DNA of 20,445 nucleotides from CAINVV01 sp037140615 (lineage in GTDB: Bacteria > Bacteroidota > Bacteroidia > Bacteroidales > Prolixibacteraceae), in NCBI GenBank assembly GCA_037140615.1, contig JBAXED010000067.1:1-20445 (forward strand). The letters are read 5' to 3'. The number at the start of each line of letters is the position of its first letter. The first letter of the stretch is position 1. This document shows, piece after piece, positions 1-8,071 of the stretch. The notes beneath the pieces are model-generated. The model saw only the letters and a program-made list of their open reading frames with translations, was not told where the DNA came from and searched no databases. The translations under genes were made by a program, and so were the position numbers.

Positions 1-1069
1 TAATTAGTTTTATTTGGAAGATTTTAGGCCAAAATTTTCCTGTTACATAGATTTTATCAGAAACGGGATTCCATGCAATTCCGTTTAAAACATCTATTGG
101 TTCCCTTTCGTTTTGAAGGATGGTTCCGGATAATCCTTTTAAATTGATTTCTGCCTTGATTTTTCCTGTCTTAGGATCAATGATAACGATTGTATCAGTC
201 TGCCAGATATTGGCCCAAATTTCGCCTTTAATATATTCCAGTTCATTAATACTTTTGACAACATTATCTTCATTACACACCTGAATTTTATGCTCCTCTT
301 TAAACGTATCCGGATTGATGAAATAAATATTTTCCGTTCCATCACTCATGATCAAATAGTGACCATCATTTGTTAATCCCCAACCTTCACTTGATTTATA
401 ACTCCAGGTATTCAGCAATTTAAAGGTATTTAAATCATAAACGAAACCGATCTTATTTTTATAGGTTAACTGATAAACCTTATCGTTTAGTATCGTTATA
501 CCCTCCCCAAAATATTGATTGTCCAGTTTATATTCCTCTTTAGATTTACCAGTTTCAAGGTTATACCGATAAATTGAGGAGGTTCCTTCCTGACCAGTGC
601 CTTCATAAAGCAAATTGTTATGGAATTCCAATCCCTGAGTGAAATGAGCACTATTATGAGAAAATTCTGAGATGATTTGATAGGAATATTTTACGGGCCT
701 GGTATCAGAAGTAACCAAAAATTCCTCATAATTATCTCCGGATACCCCATCTGTTTTGGTTGCTGATATTTTAACCAAATGCTTGCCAACTCCGAAATCA
801 AGTGTTTTATAGATAAATGTATTTGTCAAATTTTTGAATGATTGTACCATTTTTCCATCCACAGAAACATCGATTTTCTCCAGAGAGCCCTCTTTTAATT
901 TTGTTTCAAGGTTAATAGAAAACTCCTCACCCAATTTAAAGCTCTTTTTTTTAGGCTCAATTTTGATGGCGGTTACCGGACGTCTGGAGCGGCTGTTTGA
1001 CTGGGCACAATTCATACATATGATCAAAACAGACATTAATGCAAAGAAGGACATTGTCAACCGCTTCAT
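1..1069 (-). CDS. Glutaminyl-peptide cyclotransferase (glutamine cyclotransferase family), 3' end cut off
   Basis: Predicted to convert N-terminal glutamine of exported peptides or proteins to pyroglutamate in the periplasm or at the cell surface. Reading from 1069 to the window edge gives 356 codons with no stop. An N-terminal hydrophobic signal (residues 3-18, with Cys at 18 and 21 but no clean lipobox) is followed by an Ig-like stretch of about 90 residues and then the beta-propeller-like enzyme domain from about residue 128. Family-type motifs are FTQGLEF (143-149), FGEGIT (187-192), EGWGLT (228-233), NELEY (275-279) and LNGIAWNP (328-335). VTGKFWPKIFQI at 342-353 is normally the extreme C terminus, so only a few residues are probably missing. 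An in-frame ATG at 1099 is possible, but it lies directly against a -7 promoter match, so 1069 is preferred. It is divergent from the flippase gene. Plant- and bacterial-type QC family membership is clear; the substrate is unknown. Confidence 0.88.
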   Translation of the reverse strand, partial: MKRLTMSFFALMSVLIICMNCAQSNSRSRRPVTAIKIEPKKKSFKLGEEFSINLETKLKEGSLEKIDVSVDGKMVQSFKNLTNTFIYKTLDFGVGKHLVKISATKTDGVSGDNYEEFLVTSDTRPVKYSYQIISEFSHNSAHFTQGLEFHNNLLYEGTGQEGTSSIYRYNLETGKSKEEYKLDNQYFGEGITILNDKVYQLTYKNKIGFVYDLNTFKLLNTWSYKSSEGWGLTNDGHYLIMSDGTENIYFINPDTFKEEHKIQVCNEDNVVKSINELEYIKGEIWANIWQTDTIVIIDPKTGKIKAEINLKGLSGTILQNEREPIDVLNGIAWNPVSDKIYVTGKFWPKIFQIKLI

Positions 1070-1099
1070 GACGATGGAGTTATTGGATGAAATTTTCAT

Positions 1100-1107
1100 C
1101 AAAAATA
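1100..1107 (-). promoter_or_regulatory. Candidate -7 promoter element for the cyclotransferase gene
   Basis: The minus strand reads TATTTTTG, a match to the Bacteroidota -7 consensus TAnnTTTG. Transcription would begin about 7 bases downstream, which excludes the ATG at 1099 and favours the ATG at 1069. No good -33 TTTG was seen at the expected spacing; a TTG lies about 22 bases upstream. Confidence 0.4.
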
Positions 1108-1211
1108 GAATCTTATTTTGTACTGTTCGCAAGGATTGATCAGGATGCTCTAAAAATTATAATTGGCAAATTCATTTTATATGATGTGATGCTCTTTTTC
1201 TATTCTTAAAT

Positions 1212-1219
1212 TATCTTTG
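1212..1219 (+). promoter_or_regulatory. Candidate -7 promoter element for the flippase gene
   Basis: TATCTTTG matches the Bacteroidota -7 consensus TAnnTTTG exactly and sits 27 bases before the TTG start at 1247, giving a leader of about 20 bases. No clear -33 TTTG precedes it. Its position supports the TTG start. Confidence 0.45.
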
Positions 1220-1246
1220 TCTTTTTAATGGTTAAATAGTTTATAC

Positions 1247-2746
1247 TTGAGCGCACTTAAAAAATTGGCCGGAGATACCATGATTTATGGTGTGCCAAGT
1301 ATTGTTGGCAGGTTTTTGAATTTATTATTGTTAACGCCTGTTTACACCTATAATTTTCCAGAAAGTGAATATGGAATATTGAGCAATCTTCTTGCCTATG
1401 TTGCTTTTTTTCAGGTTCTTTTAACCTATGGAATGGAAACGTCCTATTTCCGGTTCGCCAGTAAAAGCGATAAACCCAATGAGATATTCGGTACTTCAAT
1501 GGTAGCCCTAACGTCAACCTCATTGCTGTTTGTGTTAATTTTAACAGTTTTCTCGAGGGAAATTGCAGGATGGGCGGGTTATCCTGATCAGCATATTTAC
1601 ATTATTTGGATGGGAATTACTGTTGCCCTGGATGCTGTTACCGCAATTCCTTTTGCAAGGTTGCGATTACAACAAAGACCAATTAAATTTGCGTTTTTTA
1701 AGGTTGTTAACATTGGTATTAACCTTGTATTAAATCTTTTCTGGATTTTGCTTTGTCCGAGAATTCTTGCCGGCAATCCGGATTCATTTCTTAAATACCT
1801 GTACAATCCGCACATTGGAATTGGATATGCTTTTTTAGCCTATTTAATTGCTTCTGTGGTGACCCTTTTTCTATTTTTCCCCGATTTGGGGATTAAAACG
1901 ATGGTGTTTAGCAGGACTGTTCTAAAATCCATGCTTAATTATGCATGGCCCATACTGGTGGTTGGAATAGCGGGTATGGTTACCTTAAACATTGATAAAA
2001 TTCTTATTCCGCAATTGATTGAAAGTGGTAAAGACCCGATGTACGAACTTGGAGTATATGCTGCTTGTGGAAAGCTGGCAATATTAATGACCTTATTCAT
2101 TCAGGCGTTCAGGTTCTCCTTTGAACCGTTTTTGTTTTCTCATTACAAAAATGAAGCTTCCAAGAAAGTGTACAGCGTCATTATGAACTATTTTGTCATT
2201 TTCGGTCTGCTAATTTTTATTGGAGTTATTTTCTACATGGATATTCTAAAGTACTTTATTGCGCCTTCAAATGCCGGATATTACGAAGCATTAAAAATTG
2301 TTCCCTGGATGTTGATGGGGAATCTATTCATGGGAATGTTTTATACACAATCTTTGTGGTATAAATTAACTGATCAAACCCGTTTTGGGGCCATTTTCTC
2401 CATCATTGGTGGAGTGATTACTCTGATAATCAATATTCTGTTCATTCCGAAGATTGGATACATGGCCTCTGCCATTAGTTTCTTTACTTCCTCTTTGATC
2501 ATTACCCTTATTTCGTATTACTATGGGCAAAAGCATTTCCCGGTACAATATGACCTCAAGAAAATTGGATCTTATTTCTTTGTTGCAATAGCATTGTATG
2601 TTCTTGCTACGATGATTATTTTTAACAATATCCTAATCAACTACGGATACAGAACCCTTCTTTTGTCAATTTTCCTTCTCTTTATCTGGTACAACGAAAA
2701 ATCAGATTTAAAGAGATTGCTACCAAAGCAGTTACATGTTGATTGA
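1247..2746 (+). CDS. Polysaccharide / lipid-linked oligosaccharide flippase (MOP superfamily, PST/Wzx-like)
   Basis: An integral inner-membrane protein of 499 residues, the usual length for the polysaccharide-transport branch of the MOP flippase superfamily. It is expected to flip an undecaprenyl-linked saccharide or similar precursor across the inner membrane; the actual substrate cannot be read from the sequence. Many hydrophobic segments are spread over the whole length, with the typical N-terminal pattern LKKLAGDTMIYGVPSIVGRF and a charged C-terminal tail. The start is TTG at 1247: the residues ahead of the first internal ATG (1280) belong to the family's conserved N terminus, and an ATG further upstream runs into a stop. 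It is followed after 145 bases by dut and heads a run of envelope genes in the same direction. No glycosyltransferase or other polysaccharide genes are present nearby, so it is not in a classical capsule locus. Confidence 0.85.
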   Translation: MSALKKLAGDTMIYGVPSIVGRFLNLLLLTPVYTYNFPESEYGILSNLLAYVAFFQVLLTYGMETSYFRFASKSDKPNEIFGTSMVALTSTSLLFVLILTVFSREIAGWAGYPDQHIYIIWMGITVALDAVTAIPFARLRLQQRPIKFAFFKVVNIGINLVLNLFWILLCPRILAGNPDSFLKYLYNPHIGIGYAFLAYLIASVVTLFLFFPDLGIKTMVFSRTVLKSMLNYAWPILVVGIAGMVTLNIDKILIPQLIESGKDPMYELGVYAACGKLAILMTLFIQAFRFSFEPFLFSHYKNEASKKVYSVIMNYFVIFGLLIFIGVIFYMDILKYFIAPSNAGYYEALKIVPWMLMGNLFMGMFYTQSLWYKLTDQTRFGAIFSIIGGVITLIINILFIPKIGYMASAISFFTSSLIITLISYYYGQKHFPVQYDLKKIGSYFFVAIALYVLATMIIFNNILINYGYRTLLLSIFLLFIWYNEKSDLKRLLPKQLHVD

Positions 2747-2891
2747 TCAGATTAATATGTTTCTTATCTTAGCCGATTGTAATTGAAAGTAAGGCTGAGT
2801 ACATTAAAAAATGATAATCAGCAAAATATGGATTTTGATAAGATCTGTATTTCAGGTAATTAAGTTTAGGTTATAATAAGATGCATTTGGA

Positions 2892-3326
2892 ATGAAGGTA
2901 AAAATTGTCAATAAGTCACAAAATAGCAACCCATTTTATAGTACAGTTCAATCTGCGGGGATGGATCTTCGCGCAGATTTGGCTGAACCTTTGTGTATTA
3001 AGTCATTGGAGCGAATATTAGTTCCAACCGGACTTTTCATTCAATTGCCAGACGGCTATGAAGCACAAATTCGTCCCCGAAGTGGCTTAGCCATTAACAA
3101 GGGAATCACTGTACTAAATTCCCCAGGAACAATTGATGCCGATTACAGAGGTGAAATCAAGATCATTCTTATCAATTTATCTCAGGAAGATTTCATTGTT
3201 AACAATGGCGACAGGATTGCACAAATGATTATTTCAGCCTACAATCGTGTGGATTGGGAAGAAGTCGCGCAGCTAGAGGATAGTGAAAGAGGGGAAGGTG
3301 GCTTTGGACATACAGGAAAGCATTAG
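2892..3326 (+). CDS. dut: dUTP diphosphatase (trimeric dUTPase)
   Basis: Hydrolyses dUTP to dUMP and pyrophosphate in the cytoplasm, keeping uracil out of DNA and supplying dUMP for thymidylate synthesis. The 144-residue length is typical of bacterial trimeric dUTPases. All five family motifs are intact: SAGMDLRA (21-28), RPRSGLA (61-67), GTIDADYRGEI (79-89, with the catalytic-type Asp82 and the uracil-stacking Tyr85), GDRIAQ (106-111) and the C-terminal glycine-rich flap RGEGGFGHTG (133-142) that closes over the phosphates. An ATG at 2892 gives the normal N terminus MKVKIVN. Only 3 bases separate its stop from the TPR gene, so it is co-transcribed with three envelope genes, an arrangement with no obvious metabolic link. 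No clear promoter was found in the 145 bases upstream. Confidence 0.97.
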   Translation: MKVKIVNKSQNSNPFYSTVQSAGMDLRADLAEPLCIKSLERILVPTGLFIQLPDGYEAQIRPRSGLAINKGITVLNSPGTIDADYRGEIKIILINLSQEDFIVNNGDRIAQMIISAYNRVDWEEVAQLEDSERGEGGFGHTGKH

Positions 3327-3329
3327 AAA

Positions 3330-5114
3330 ATGCTTAAAACTAAGAACATGATCAATAGTAAATATATATTTTGGGTGATCTTACCCTTCATTTTTCTGGT
3401 GATTTCTTGTAAGGTCGCTCAGCAAACGACAAAGACGATTGTCCCGGAGGAAGAAAGCAAGGCTCTTTCCTTGCTGACAGATGATCAGAGGCAACAGTTT
3501 CAGTATCTCTTTGTCGAGGGAGTCAAACAGCGCACGATTGGAAATACTGAGGAAGCGATTAAGATTTTTTCCAGATGTCTGGAAATGGATCCTTGCTCTT
3601 CCTCTTCTCTTTACGAAATTGCCAATATTCACCTTGTGAGGGGAGATTTTCAGAGTGCCATGATGATGCTTGAAAAAGCAGTTTCCCTGGCTCCTCAAAA
3701 TCAGTATTATCTAATTTTGTTGGCAAAAATATACCAACAGAACAAATTGTATGAAAAGGCAGCTGAATCATTTGCAGTTTTGACTGAATTGACTCCAGAT
3801 AACACTGAATATCCAATTTTTCGCGCGGAGATGCTTAACATGGCCGGTAAACCGGATGAAGCTCTTGCCTGTTACAACGAATTGGAGAAAAAGTTAGGAG
3901 TTACTGAACAGGTAACTTTGGGAAAACAGGGAATATTTATCAAGCAAGGGAAGAAGCAGGAGGCTTATCGGGAAGTAGAAAATCTGGTTGCAAAATTTCC
4001 AGGTGAGTCAAAATATTATGGTTTGCTGGCTGATATGTATTTGGCAGATAGTGTGATGGACAAGTCGCTCGAAAATTACAACAAAGTGCTGCAATACAAA
4101 CCAAATGATGGTTTTGCCCATTTTTCGCTCTCCAATTTTTACCGTGTTGCTGGTGATTATGACAAATCCTATGAGCATTTAAAGATTGGTTTTGAGAGTT
4201 CCGACCTGGAATTGGAGGCTAAAATTCAGATGTACATGTTGTTGGCGCAATCCGAAGATCATCCGTTAAAGGAGGATCAGCAACTTGAACTCATGCATGT
4301 TTTGATTGATAAGCACATTGACGATGAGCGCCCGCGGGCACTTCTGGCAGAATTTTATCTATCAAAAAAGAAAATCAAAGAGGCACGCGAACAGTTTCGG
4401 CTGGTTGTTGAGATTAACAAAGGCAACTATGCTTACTGGGAACGTCTGCTTTTTATTGACAATGACTTATCTGATTGGAAATCATTAGGCCAAGACAGTA
4501 AAACAGCTATAAAATATTTTCCGGAACAGCCAATTTTGTACATTTTAGATGCTGTTTCCATGCTACAGTTGGAAAATTATCAAGATATTTTTGCTGTTCT
4601 TGATTCGGCGGAGGCCAACGCAAAAGAGAATAATCAGATTCTTTCTCAGATATATACTTATCGTGCCGAAGCTTTTTACAAACAAAAAAAATATGAAGAT
4701 GCCTATAGCTGGTTTGAGAAAGTGGTAAATATTGATCCGCAGAATTACATGGCCATGAACAATTATGCTTATTACCTATCGCTTCGTTCTATCAAGTTAG
4801 ATGTTGCTGAGAAGTTAAGTAGTTCTGTCGTCCAGAATAATCCAAATAACTCAACTTATCTTGATACTTACGCCTGGGTTCTCTTCAAAAAGAAGGATTT
4901 TAAGTTGGCAAAATTTTACATGGAGTCGGCCCTGTCCAATAGCAAAGAGGAGAGTCCGGTACTTATTGAGCATTACGGAGATATTTTATTTTTTCTAAAT
5001 GATAAGGAGAAGGCGGTTCAACAGTGGAAAAAATCCCTGAAGATGGGCAATCCATCTAGAGTCCTTCCTGAAAAGATCAAGACTATTACCTTTTTTGAAT
5101 CGGTTGAAGATTAA
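3330..5114 (+). CDS. TPR-repeat lipoprotein
   Basis: A 594-residue predicted lipoprotein. The N terminus has a positively charged start, a hydrophobic stretch and a lipobox ending VISC, placing the lipidated cysteine at residue 27 (residue 21 if the in-frame ATG seven codons in is used). The next residues KVAQQ lack the acidic surface-export signal described for some Bacteroidota lipoproteins, so a periplasm-facing outer-membrane anchor is the simplest reading. The remainder is helical tetratricopeptide repeats of about 34 residues from roughly residue 60 to 570; clear examples have the pattern NTEEAIKIFSRCLEMDP, EDAYSWFEKVVNIDP and KEKAVQQWKKSLKMG. TPR arrays bind proteins; no enzymatic domain was seen. 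It is 3 bases from dut and 3 bases from the DUF4292 gene, so it is probably part of one transcript and may scaffold envelope assembly with its neighbours; that role is inference. Confidence 0.88.
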   Translation: MLKTKNMINSKYIFWVILPFIFLVISCKVAQQTTKTIVPEEESKALSLLTDDQRQQFQYLFVEGVKQRTIGNTEEAIKIFSRCLEMDPCSSSSLYEIANIHLVRGDFQSAMMMLEKAVSLAPQNQYYLILLAKIYQQNKLYEKAAESFAVLTELTPDNTEYPIFRAEMLNMAGKPDEALACYNELEKKLGVTEQVTLGKQGIFIKQGKKQEAYREVENLVAKFPGESKYYGLLADMYLADSVMDKSLENYNKVLQYKPNDGFAHFSLSNFYRVAGDYDKSYEHLKIGFESSDLELEAKIQMYMLLAQSEDHPLKEDQQLELMHVLIDKHIDDERPRALLAEFYLSKKKIKEAREQFRLVVEINKGNYAYWERLLFIDNDLSDWKSLGQDSKTAIKYFPEQPILYILDAVSMLQLENYQDIFAVLDSAEANAKENNQILSQIYTYRAEAFYKQKKYEDAYSWFEKVVNIDPQNYMAMNNYAYYLSLRSIKLDVAEKLSSSVVQNNPNNSTYLDTYAWVLFKKKDFKLAKFYMESALSNSKEESPVLIEHYGDILFFLNDKEKAVQQWKKSLKMGNPSRVLPEKIKTITFFESVED

Positions 5115-5117
5115 GAA

Positions 5118-5993
5118 ATGAAGATGAAAATTGTCTTATTAAGCTGTTTGTGTATGTCCCTTTTCTTTATGTCAGGGTGTAAACAAAAGGAAAAAATCGT
5201 CATTGAAAAAAAGGTTAAGCCAGTTAGCGTCAGGCGTGTTGTCAGAATGGTATATGAGAATGAGCTAAAATACAACACGTTATCTGTAAAAAGGGTCAGT
5301 TTGACGGTTGACAATGATGGGAAGGCGAACAGCATTAGGGGTAATTTTAAAATCAAGAGGGACAGTGTTATTCAGATTTCTGCCCAGAAGTTGACTATCC
5401 CGGTAGGCAAGCTGGAACTTGGTATTGATTCCTTCAAAGCGGTATATCATATAGGTAAACAGGTCATGTCCGGTTCGATACAAAAAATTGCGGATCTAAT
5501 TGGTTATCAAGTAGATTTTCAGACAATCCAATCAATTTTGAGCAACCGGATGCAAGCCATAAAGCAGGATCAGAAGGAAAATCAGTTCAAGGAATATGCG
5601 CTGGTCATTGAGGACAACATGTATAAAATCTCTTCAATCAGGGATCGCAGATTCAAAAGATTTACCGCCAATGAAGATAAGCTGGAGCGCTTCAAACAGC
5701 GGAGAGATGAGCCTCATCTTGTCAAGCAGGATATTTATGTTGATCCTGATATTTTTGTTGTCAGGAAAGAAGTATTCTTTGATTTTGAAACAAACAGAGT
5801 TGTTACCATAGAGTTTTCTGAGTTTAAAGCCATAAGTGGGAAATGGTTTCCGGAGAAAATACATGTTTTTGTATCAGGAAAAGAGAAAATAGATATTCAG
5901 GTTGAGTTGTCAAAAATTTCGATCGACGATGAAAATGATTTTGTCTTCACTGTACCTTCGAAATACAAAGTTGAAGATTTCAAGAAAAATTAA
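5118..5993 (+). CDS. DUF4292 family lipoprotein
   Basis: A 291-residue predicted lipoprotein with a signal ending MSGC (Cys21), followed by a lysine-rich linker. The body has the alternating strand pattern of the DUF4292 family, whose members are thought to resemble the LolA/LolB-type half-barrel that handles lipid or lipoprotein; this structural relation is recalled from family knowledge and was not computed. Features seen are the segment LSVKRVSLTVD (about 55-65), the LTIPVGKLELGIDSFKAVY strand pair (about 92-110), and a C-terminal region with repeated hydrophobic strands ending in DFVFTVPSKYKVEDFKKN. It starts 3 bases after the TPR gene and is followed 33 bases later by the EnvC-like gene. 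A LolB-like role in inserting outer-membrane lipoproteins is a reasonable hypothesis but not established. No catalytic motif was seen. Confidence 0.82.
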   Translation: MKMKIVLLSCLCMSLFFMSGCKQKEKIVIEKKVKPVSVRRVVRMVYENELKYNTLSVKRVSLTVDNDGKANSIRGNFKIKRDSVIQISAQKLTIPVGKLELGIDSFKAVYHIGKQVMSGSIQKIADLIGYQVDFQTIQSILSNRMQAIKQDQKENQFKEYALVIEDNMYKISSIRDRRFKRFTANEDKLERFKQRRDEPHLVKQDIYVDPDIFVVRKEVFFDFETNRVVTIEFSEFKAISGKWFPEKIHVFVSGKEKIDIQVELSKISIDDENDFVFTVPSKYKVEDFKKN

Positions 5994-6026
5994 AATGGCA
6001 TTTGATACATTGAGATGTTGGATGGT

Positions 6027-7235
6027 ATGAAAAAGATATTGTGCGGGATCTATTTTTTGGCTTTGTTTTTATCTTCCTACGGACAATCAGTCAATGATTT
6101 GAGGAAAGAGAGGGAAAAAACCAAGCAGGAAATCGATTATATAAATAATTTGTTGAAGGAGACTGACCAGAATACTAAAACTTCCATCAGCCGCCTTACC
6201 ATGCTTGAGAAGAAAATCAGGCTACAAGAAAGTTTAATATCCAACATTAATTCCGAATTGGGATATCTTGATTCGACCATAGTCAGGAGCTCTCAAAATC
6301 TTGATTCATTGAATGCAGATCTAACCCTGATTAAAAATCGTTATGCATCGATGATCCGTTATGCCAGAAGGAATCAGGACATGAACAATCAGTTCTTATT
6401 TCTATTGTCGGCGGCAGATTTTAACCAGGCATACAAGCGTTTCACTTATTTAAAGCAGTATGCTGATTACAGGAGGACGCAAGCCAAAGAGATTTCCGGT
6501 TTGCAGGAAAGATTGAATAAGCTTGTCGAAGATCTCAGCAAAAGGAAAGAGGACAAGCAGCAACTTCTTTCATCGAAAATCAATCAGACAGATAAATACG
6601 AAAAGCAGAAAGCTGACCAAAAGGAGTACTATAATCTTCTTCAAAAGAAGGAAAAGGACTTAAAGAAAAAGCTTGAGAATCAACAAAAAATTGCCGCCAG
6701 GCTGGAGCAGGAAATCGAAAAAAGTATTGCTGAAGAAGCACGGAAAATGGCTTCAAAGGCTCCTTCAAAAACATCCAAAGCCACTGGTGCTGTTAAGCTT
6801 TCTCCGGAGAGGAAAATTCTCTCAGATGACTTTTCCATGAACAAGGGAAAATTGCCATGGCCGCTTCAGAGAGGGTTGATAACCGACCATTTTGGAGAAC
6901 ATCCTGATCCGGTTTTAAAACATGTGATCCGGCGAAATTCCGGCATTGATATCACAACTCAGGCCGGGACCAGGGCCCGTGCGGTTTTCAAAGGAGAGGT
7001 AACCAAGGTATTGACCATCGGAGGAAATATGGCCATCATCATCAGGCATGGCAGTTACCTGACTGTATATTCGAATCTGGCTTCTGTATCTGTTCAGGCC
7101 GGACAGACTGTCGACACAAAGCAAGATATTGGTTCAATCTTTACTGACAAGGAGGAAGACAACAAAACCGTTTTGAAGTTCCAGCTTTGGTACGAAAACA
7201 ACAAGCAGGATCCGGAGAAGTGGATCAGTTTGTAG
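6027..7235 (+). CDS. EnvC-like murein hydrolase activator (coiled coil plus degenerate LytM/M23 domain)
   Basis: A 402-residue periplasmic protein predicted to activate cell-wall amidases during division rather than cut peptidoglycan itself. Starting at the ATG at 6027 gives a normal signal peptide (MKKILCGIYFLALFLSSYG); the upstream ATG at 6015 would add only MLDG. Residues about 22-240 form a long charged coiled coil, and residues about 280-402 a LytM (peptidase M23) domain. The zinc and catalytic positions are replaced: the H-x-x-x-D motif reads N304-S-G-I-D308, the later Y-x-H-L reads Y-S-N350-L, and the terminal H-x-H reads V382-L-K384. His341 (in IIIRHG) remains. Loss of these residues is the hallmark of EnvC/NlpD-type activators. 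It is the last gene of the envelope run and its stop is 3 bases from that of the convergent Crp/Fnr gene, leaving no room for a terminator between them. Confidence 0.9.
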   Translation: MKKILCGIYFLALFLSSYGQSVNDLRKEREKTKQEIDYINNLLKETDQNTKTSISRLTMLEKKIRLQESLISNINSELGYLDSTIVRSSQNLDSLNADLTLIKNRYASMIRYARRNQDMNNQFLFLLSAADFNQAYKRFTYLKQYADYRRTQAKEISGLQERLNKLVEDLSKRKEDKQQLLSSKINQTDKYEKQKADQKEYYNLLQKKEKDLKKKLENQQKIAARLEQEIEKSIAEEARKMASKAPSKTSKATGAVKLSPERKILSDDFSMNKGKLPWPLQRGLITDHFGEHPDPVLKHVIRRNSGIDITTQAGTRARAVFKGEVTKVLTIGGNMAIIIRHGSYLTVYSNLASVSVQAGQTVDTKQDIGSIFTDKEEDNKTVLKFQLWYENNKQDPEKWISL

Positions 7236-7238
7236 AGA

Positions 7239-7943
7239 TTAGTATTTAGCCAGGTTGGCAACTTTTGTCAGGGCCGGAAGATTGATAATCCTTATTTTAC
7301 GTCCTTGAAGATCGATAAGTTTATCCTGTTTAAATTCAGATAACAATCTAATAATGGATTCGGTAGCCGTACCAACCATGTTGGCAAGTTCCTCTCTGGT
7401 GAGGGATATCTGCAATGTATTTTCAGCATCGAGACTGAATTCCTGTTTGAGCAATAAAAGTACTTCGGCAAGACGTTCCCTGACTGTTTTTTGTGCAATA
7501 TCAGTGATGTAATCGTTGGCTTCCTTCAACTCTGCGCAAACAATTTTTAGCATAGCCAATGAAAATTTCCAATTTCTTTCAATCAGGCTAAGCAGTGTTT
7601 TATATGGGATATGGCACAAGGTGGCTTCCTCGATAGTTTTGGCAGAAGTGCACGCAGATTCCTGGCTTAACAATGAGCGGTAGGCGATGATATCCCCTTT
7701 TTTTGCAAAACGAATGATCTGCTCTTTCCCGTCGTTCCCGGTTTTATAAATCTTTACGATTCCGCGTGTGATGCAATAAAAACCAGTCAGCCGACTTCCC
7801 TCTTTATACAGGACAGTTCCCTTTTTGTGGGTTAGACATACTTTTTCGTTGTTAAGACTTTTCATCTCATCTTCAGACAATGATTGAAAAAACCGAAATC
7901 CGGTCAGGCTAATATCCTCTGCTAAAGTATTGTTGCTCTTCAT
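7239..7943 (-). CDS. Crp/Fnr family transcriptional regulator
   Basis: A 234-residue regulator with an N-terminal cyclic-nucleotide-binding-type beta roll (about residues 20-135, including KKGTVLYKEGSRLTGFYCI and IRFAKKGDIIAY), a dimerisation helix, and a C-terminal winged helix-turn-helix whose recognition region is LTREELANMVGTATESIIRL. No N-terminal cysteine cluster of the FNR iron-sulfur type is present, and the ligand cannot be deduced. The reading frame is open back to a TTG at 7982, but that codon overlaps the -7 promoter element, so the paired ATGs at 7946/7943 are the likely start. The gene is divergent from the YceI-family gene, which is a likely target. Its 3' end converges on the EnvC-like gene with a 3-base gap. 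Confidence 0.93.
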   Translation of the reverse strand: MKSNNTLAEDISLTGFRFFQSLSEDEMKSLNNEKVCLTHKKGTVLYKEGSRLTGFYCITRGIVKIYKTGNDGKEQIIRFAKKGDIIAYRSLLSQESACTSAKTIEEATLCHIPYKTLLSLIERNWKFSLAMLKIVCAELKEANDYITDIAQKTVRERLAEVLLLLKQEFSLDAENTLQISLTREELANMVGTATESIIRLLSEFKQDKLIDLQGRKIRIINLPALTKVANLAKY

Positions 7944-7979
7944 CATAGTAAGATAAAAATGACATGGTGTTATACGAAA

Positions 7980-7987
7980 CAAATATA
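7980..7987 (-). promoter_or_regulatory. Candidate -7 promoter element for the Crp/Fnr gene
   Basis: The minus strand reads TATATTTG, an exact match to TAnnTTTG. Transcription would begin near 7973, giving a leader of about 27-30 bases to the ATGs at 7946/7943 and ruling out the TTG at 7982. No convincing -33 element was seen. Confidence 0.45.
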
Positions 7988-8037
7988 CAATTTTAGGTTG
8001 GATCCTGCTATCGTCATTTTCGGAACAAAAATATAAT

Positions 8038-8049
8038 GTTTACGTAGAC
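8038..8049. promoter_or_regulatory. Near-palindrome GTTTACGTAGAC, candidate regulator operator
   Basis: The 12-base sequence is a dyad around TACGTA with one mismatched pair (GTTTAC versus GTCTAC on the other strand). It lies in the divergent gap between the Crp/Fnr gene and the YceI gene, 22 bases before the yceI ATG. Crp/Fnr proteins bind short dyads of this size, so it is a plausible operator; the site for this regulator is unknown. Confidence 0.35.
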
Positions 8050-8071
8050 TAAATAAATATAAAAACGCATT

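Noticed and set aside
834..1139. A 101-codon open frame on the plus strand at the left end
   Set aside because: It is antisense to the cyclotransferase signal peptide and N-terminal domain, which continue in frame to the window edge with family motifs.
2768..2801. A weak hairpin (CTTAGCC with GGCTGAG) between the flippase and dut genes
   Set aside because: Seven pairs with one G.U, an 18-base loop and no T tract; too weak to call a terminator.
2747..2891. A promoter for dut
   Set aside because: TATAAT-like and TAAGTTTA sequences are present in this AT-rich gap, but no exact TAnnTTTG with sensible spacing was found.
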